Positions 60,232 through 64,000 of a stretch of 64,000 nucleotides of DNA are shown here, in pieces. The notes beneath the pieces are model-generated. The model did not search any database and was not told the DNA's origin. It worked only from the letters and a program-made list of their open reading frames with translations. Made by a program: the position numbers and the translations under genes. This DNA comes from Pleionea sediminis (GTDB lineage: Bacteria > Pseudomonadota > Gammaproteobacteria > Enterobacterales > Kangiellaceae): assembly GCF_007570825.1 (NCBI RefSeq), contig NZ_SUNB01000001.1, positions 124,001 to 188,000 of the forward strand. Reading direction: 5' to 3'. Positions within the stretch are counted from its first letter, which is position 1; each line of letters opens with the position of its first letter.

Positions 60232-60801
60232 CTACAACAATTCGCGAATGTTCCGATCAATTGCCTCTCGTGCTCGAAAAATCCGCGAACGTACAGTACC
60301 GACCGGGCATTCCAAAACATCAGCAATTTCTTCGTAGCTCATACCTTCCATTTCTCGAAGTGTTATAGCAGACCGCAAATCTTCAGGAAGCGCCTCTATC
60401 GACTCAAATACCCGAGTTTTCAACTCATCAGTTAAAGCCAAGCGCTCTGGAGAACCATTGTCTTTTAAAGCATCAACCCCACTGAATTGCTCCGCTTCTG
60501 ACGCATCTACATCCGAATCGGGTGGGCGCCGACCCTGAGCGACTAAGTGATTTTTTGCCGTATTCACGGCAATTCGATAAAGCCAAGTATAAAACGCACT
60601 GTCCCCTCTAAAGTTGGGTAACGCTCGGTAAGCTTTTACAAAAGCGTCTTGCGCAACATCAGCAATATCAGCAGGCTCTCTAACTAATCTGGAAATTAAA
60701 CTAAAAACTTTATGCTGGTATTTTTTAACCAGTAAATCGAAGGCTCCTTTGTCACCCTTTTGGACCCTTTCAACCAGCTCTTTGTCATTCCCGGCACTCA
60801 T
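60232..60801 (-). CDS. rpoE: RNA polymerase sigma-E factor (RpoE/AlgU)
   Basis: RpoE directs the envelope-stress regulon. The protein is 189 residues from the second ATG (60801), which is 7 bases past AGGAGG; an ATG immediately before it is in frame but too close. Region 2 has DIADVAQDAFVKAYRALPNFRGDSAFYTWLYRI and region 4 has EMEGMSYEEIADVLECPVGTVRSRIFRARE. It is divergent from nadB, as in E. coli, and has its own sigma-E-like promoter. Confidence 0.96.
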   Translation of the reverse strand: MSAGNDKELVERVQKGDKGAFDLLVKKYQHKVFSLISRLVREPADIADVAQDAFVKAYRALPNFRGDSAFYTWLYRIAVNTAKNHLVAQGRRPPDSDVDASEAEQFSGVDALKDNGSPERLALTDELKTRVFESIEALPEDLRSAITLREMEGMSYEEIADVLECPVGTVRSRIFRAREAIDRNIRELL

Positions 60802-60840
60802 CATACCTCCTCCTGAGTGTCAGGTTATTATTCGTTGTCA

Positions 60841-60869
60841 TTTATGACCATCCAATAGAACTTTAGTTC
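60841..60869 (-). promoter_or_regulatory. Sigma-E-like autoregulatory promoter of rpoE
   Basis: On the minus strand GAACTA, 15 bases and GTCATAAA resemble the sigma-E consensus (GGAACTT, about 15-16 bases, GTC-type -10 such as that of E. coli rpoH P3). A 29-base copy with 22 identities lies upstream of mucD. It is about 40 bases before the rpoE start. Confidence 0.65.
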
Positions 60870-61020
60870 GTGTTCATGAGTTTATTTTTTTATAATTATG
60901 ACAGTTTAGAGTCATATATGGTGAAATTGCGACGAAAAAGACGCATCTTTTTCGCCAAACGGTTGAAACTGCTTAATTTTCAACCGACTCTTTTAGTAAT
61001 TTTTTAAATTAGGGCATTAA

Positions 61021-62607
61021 ATGTCTCAACATATTCACGACGTACTCATCATTGGCAGTGGTGCCGCAGGCCTTTCTGCAGCTTTGCACTTGTCGCAACT
61101 GGGAACCGTAGCTGTTCTATCAAAAGCAGAGTTAACTGAAGGCTCCACATTTTATGCCCAAGGTGGAATTGCTGCAGTTCTTGACTCTAAAGACAGTATT
61201 GAATCACACGTCCAGGATACCGAAATTGCAGGGGCAGGCTTATGCCATAAAGATGCCGTTCGATATACGGTAGAAAACTCAAAAAAATCCATCGAGTGGC
61301 TCATATCTCAAGGTGTCACTTTTAGCACAAAACCCAATAAAGAAGGTGAACTGAAATACCACCTCACCCGTGAAGGTGGGCACAGTCACCGACGAATTAT
61401 TCATTCTGACGATGCTACCGGTAAAGCAGTTTCGACAACATTAGTTGGCGCTGTAAAACAACAACAAAATATAATTTTATTTGAGAGCCACAATGCCATC
61501 GACCTCATTACGCGGCAGATGAATGGTAAAAAACGCTGTGTCGGCGCTTACGCACTAAATTTAAGCACCGGCGAAGTTGAAGTTTTCAAAGCTCGATTTG
61601 TCATTTTGGCGACTGGTGGAGCAAGTAAAGTCTATCTTTATACGAGTAACCCAGATGTTGCCTCAGGAGATGGAATCGCGATGGCTTGGCGTGCCGGCTG
61701 CGAGGTTTCTAACCTGGAGTTTAATCAATTTCATCCAACTTGTTTGTATCATCCTGAAGCACAGTCATTCCTTATCTCAGAAGCTTTACGAGGCGAAGGT
61801 GCGGTTTTAAAAAGACCGGACGGTACTCGATTCATGCCCGAATATGACAAACGAGCCGATCTTGCACCGCGCGACATTGTCGCCAGAGCCATCGATCATG
61901 AAATGAAGAAACTTGGCGCAGAATGTATGTATCTAGACATTTCTCACAAGTCACCCGAGTTTATTAAAAGTCACTTTCCCAACATTTTAGAAAAATGTTT
62001 AAGTCTCGGTATCGATATAACCCAGTCACCCATGCCAGTGGTACCGGCCGCGCATTATACCTGTGGCGGAGTTGCCGTTAACTTGAAAAGTCAAACTGCG
62101 GTCGCTGGACTCTATGCGATTGGAGAGGTCGCCTGTACAGGTTTGCATGGCGCCAATCGAATGGCCAGTAACTCTTTGCTCGAGTGCCTGGTTTTTGCTA
62201 AAGCGGCTGCCGAAGATATCGAGTCTCAATTTGACAAGATCACCGTTTGCGACGAAGTTGCTGAGTGGGATGACAGTCGCGTCACTGACTCCGACGAACA
62301 AATTGTTATCACACACAATTGGCATGAGCTCAGACAAGTCATGTGGAATTACGTAGGCATTGTTCGAAGTGACAAGCGCCTACGGCGTGCCGAACGAAGA
62401 ATTGAATTACTCAAGCAGGAAATCGCTGAGTATTACCAAAACTTCCGCGTAACCAACGACTTACTGGAGCTGCGAAATCTGGTACTTGTGGCAGAATTAA
62501 TGGTGAAGTGTGCCAAACTCAGAAAAGAAAGTCGCGGATTACATCACACGCTCGACTATCCCGAATTAGCCAAAGAAGCCCACGACACGGTTTTAACGCC
62601 CGACTAA
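61021..62607 (+). CDS. nadB: L-aspartate oxidase
   Basis: NadB oxidises L-aspartate to iminoaspartate with FAD, the first step of NAD synthesis; NadA, which uses the product, is not in this window. The 528-residue protein has the FAD fold [49 protein letters not shown] and the succinate-dehydrogenase-like [12 protein letters not shown] and [29 protein letters not shown] is also conserved. It is divergent from rpoE across 216 bases. Confidence 0.96.
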   Translation: MSQHIHDVLIIGSGAAGLSAALHLSQLGTVAVLSKAELTEGSTFYAQGGIAAVLDSKDSIESHVQDTEIAGAGLCHKDAVRYTVENSKKSIEWLISQGVTFSTKPNKEGELKYHLTREGGHSHRRIIHSDDATGKAVSTTLVGAVKQQQNIILFESHNAIDLITRQMNGKKRCVGAYALNLSTGEVEVFKARFVILATGGASKVYLYTSNPDVASGDGIAMAWRAGCEVSNLEFNQFHPTCLYHPEAQSFLISEALRGEGAVLKRPDGTRFMPEYDKRADLAPRDIVARAIDHEMKKLGAECMYLDISHKSPEFIKSHFPNILEKCLSLGIDITQSPMPVVPAAHYTCGGVAVNLKSQTAVAGLYAIGEVACTGLHGANRMASNSLLECLVFAKAAAEDIESQFDKITVCDEVAEWDDSRVTDSDEQIVITHNWHELRQVMWNYVGIVRSDKRLRRAERRIELLKQEIAEYYQNFRVTNDLLELRNLVLVAELMVKCAKLRKESRGLHHTLDYPELAKEAHDTVLTPD

Positions 62608-62645
62608 ATCCTTTTGGACGCATTGAGCTAGTTCAATGAAAAAAG

Positions 62646-63077
62646 CTAGGAACTTTTATTCTTTATATGAAAATAACGATGCAACTCGTATGACAACTGC
62701 CGGAACGAGTTTTCCCCCAACACATCACGCCATAAAAAGATACGCTCGTTAGTTTTATCATTATTTTGATACACGAGCATCAGGCCAAAAGGAAATAACC
62801 GAGAAGACTCCAAAGGTGAAATGGTCTCAGAAACCTCATTGACATCGTTTCTAATCCACCATGTCCCATCATTAATCGTCAAGCGTTTGAGAATAAACGA
62901 TCGTTTATGTCGCCATAAGCATGCAACTGTACACCCCATAATAGCGATAACCACTGAGCTCCAAACAACCCAGGATTTGAACAATAGCGCTGAGACTATT
63001 GTGATGATCAAAGGAATTATCAAAGCGAGTAAATAAAAATACACTCCCTCTTGATTAGAACCGTCAAAACGAGTCAT
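62646..63077 (-). CDS. ygfX: YgfX/CptA-like membrane protein
   Basis: A 143-residue protein with two adjacent N-terminal helices (LLALIIPLIITIVSALLF and VVWSSVVIAIMGCTVACLW, about 12-50) and a soluble C-terminal part (RLTINDGTWWIRND; SRLFPFGLMLVY). It follows sdhE on the same strand, the position of ygfX (cptA) in E. coli. The sequence is divergent, so the name rests on topology and context. Toxin activity reported for E. coli CptA should not be assumed. Confidence 0.7.
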   Translation of the reverse strand: MTRFDGSNQEGVYFYLLALIIPLIITIVSALLFKSWVVWSSVVIAIMGCTVACLWRHKRSFILKRLTINDGTWWIRNDVNEVSETISPLESSRLFPFGLMLVYQNNDKTNERIFLWRDVLGENSFRQLSYELHRYFHIKNKSS

Positions 63078-63118
63078 TTAATCGATATGAAGTAGTTATC
63101 AGCAAGCGAGTCGCATGT

Positions 63119-63373
63119 TTAACCAATACCCATCAAAGAGCGAATCTTCGACACCAGCTGTGCAAAGCTATCGTCCTCGGGTCGACTGTATCCCATGATC
63201 CAATTAAAAAGATCGGGATCGGGCTGCTCCAATAACTCGAGCATTAATCGCTGGTCCTGCTCGTCCAGTGAAGCAAAATGCTTCTCTACGAATGGAACCA
63301 AAATAACATCCAGTTCCAACATTCCTCGACGACAGGTCCATTTTAACTTCTTGAGATCAATTTTTTCGGCCAT
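63119..63373 (-). CDS. sdhE: FAD assembly factor SdhE
   Basis: SdhE helps attach FAD covalently to succinate dehydrogenase and fumarate reductase. The 84-residue protein has the conserved RRGMLELDVILVPFVEKHF, with the RGxxE core, and LLEQPDPDLFNWIMGY. It diverges from ygfZ across 92 bases and is followed by ygfX. Confidence 0.95.
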   Translation of the reverse strand: MAEKIDLKKLKWTCRRGMLELDVILVPFVEKHFASLDEQDQRLMLELLEQPDPDLFNWIMGYSRPEDDSFAQLVSKIRSLMGIG

Positions 63374-63465
63374 ATGAATTACAATACGATGGGCTTTTTA
63401 ATTGGCGCCTAAATTAATGTAACCTTGCGCTAGACGCAAGTATCGATCCACTAAGAGGAGAAAAA

Positions 63466-64000
63466 ATGCGCGAGCAATGGCAACAACTTATCCAGGAAAG
63501 GCTCAATCAAGAAGAAAATTTGAGTAATTCGTCAGCAATAAAAGCAGGTGATCTGTTCGACCTTAGTTCGTTTGGCGTTATTCAGCTAGCGGGCGAAGAT
63601 GTCATAAAATTTTTACAGGGCCAAACAACCAACGATGCGCAACAAGTTACCGATGAAAAAGCTCAGTTATCGGCAATCTGTAACCCTCAGGGTCGGATGA
63701 TTTCTTTGTTCTTGCTACTGAAAATGAACGATCATTGGTTGCTCATTTTGCCCCATACATTGGTTGAAAAAACCATCAATCACTTAAAAAAATATGGTGT
63801 GTTTTTTAAAGTTGATATTACCGATCTGTCGGATAAAAAGTTAGTTAGCGGGTTATCAACCGATCCGAACAATCTTCACTTGGAAACAACAACGAGTGAT
63901 GACACGACTCTCGTTCAATGGCACACCGACAGAGCATTACTTATCCAAAGTCACGGTGCTGCAATGGTGACTTGGCAAAATGCCAAAAATGTCCACCCAT
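63466..64000 (+). CDS. ygfZ: YgfZ folate-dependent iron-sulfur repair protein, partial (C-terminus outside window)
   Basis: YgfZ is a folate-binding protein of the GcvT fold that maintains certain iron-sulfur enzymes, such as MiaB. AGAGGAG precedes the ATG by a few bases. The visible 178 codons include QLAGEDVIKFLQGQTTNDAQQV and NPQGRMISLFLL, typical of the family. The diagnostic KGCYTGQ motif would lie beyond the window edge. The divergence from sdhE-ygfX matches E. coli. Confidence 0.92.
   Translation, partial: MREQWQQLIQERLNQEENLSNSSAIKAGDLFDLSSFGVIQLAGEDVIKFLQGQTTNDAQQVTDEKAQLSAICNPQGRMISLFLLLKMNDHWLLILPHTLVEKTINHLKKYGVFFKVDITDLSDKKLVSGLSTDPNNLHLETTTSDDTTLVQWHTDRALLIQSHGAAMVTWQNAKNVHP

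Overview
The window (about 40% GC by eye) is core chromosome of a gammaproteobacterium. The conserved blocks kdsA-pyrG-mazG-relA-rlmD-barA, psp-sap, tig-clpP-clpX-lon-hupB-ppiD and rpoE-rseA-rseC-mucD-lepA-lepB-rnc-era-recO-pdxJ-acpS all have Pseudomonas/Vibrio/Shewanella-like order. A marine, protein-degrading relative of the Kangiella/Aliikangiella type is my best guess, resting on the secreted peptidases, FabV, the TonB2-type system and the codon flavour. The genus is inference only. I see no phage, insertion sequence, CRISPR array or toxin-antitoxin island.

Layout. 0-16 kb: kdsA (cut by the window edge), pyrG, a lipoprotein prolyl oligopeptidase facing a DUF885 peptidase, mazG, relA, rlmD, a PolB-type exonuclease, then a lone substrate-binding protein placed just before the hybrid kinase barA. 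16-24 kb: accessory membrane genes, namely a DUF6174 lipoprotein, a MarR-GNAT fusion regulator, a NatAB-type exporter, and a divergent YIP1-MacA-MacB-type operon. 24-30 kb: a six-gene TonB2-type energy-transducing operon (DUF3450, long ExbB/TtpC, ExbB, ExbD, TonB, TPR). 30-38 kb: the phage-shock operon (an extra small membrane gene, then pspA, pspB, pspC) behind a sigma-54 promoter, divergent pspF, and sapABCDF running on from pspF. 38-49 kb: fabV, ppiD, tRNA-Asp and tRNA-Val, hupB, lon, clpX, clpP, tig, then a four-tRNA operon. 49-64 kb: folD facing the long acpS...rpoE block, then nadB, ygfX, sdhE and the start of ygfZ.

How it fits together. Much of the window is envelope and protein quality control: RpoE/RseA/MucD, Psp, PpiD, trigger factor, ClpXP, Lon, LepB, plus peptide uptake and digestion (Sap, S9, DUF885). 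Several regulatory sites can be read directly. They are a sigma-54 promoter for psp, an RpoH-type promoter for lon, sigma-70 promoters for hupB and the tRNA operon, and a 29-base element shared by the rpoE and mucD upstream regions that fits a sigma-E promoter. The rpoE block has no rseB between rseA and rseC. I found no clearly novel defence or biosynthetic system. The points most worth following up are the binding-protein/BarA pair, the rseB-less sigma-E module, the extra psp gene, and FabV at the locus where E. coli has fabI.
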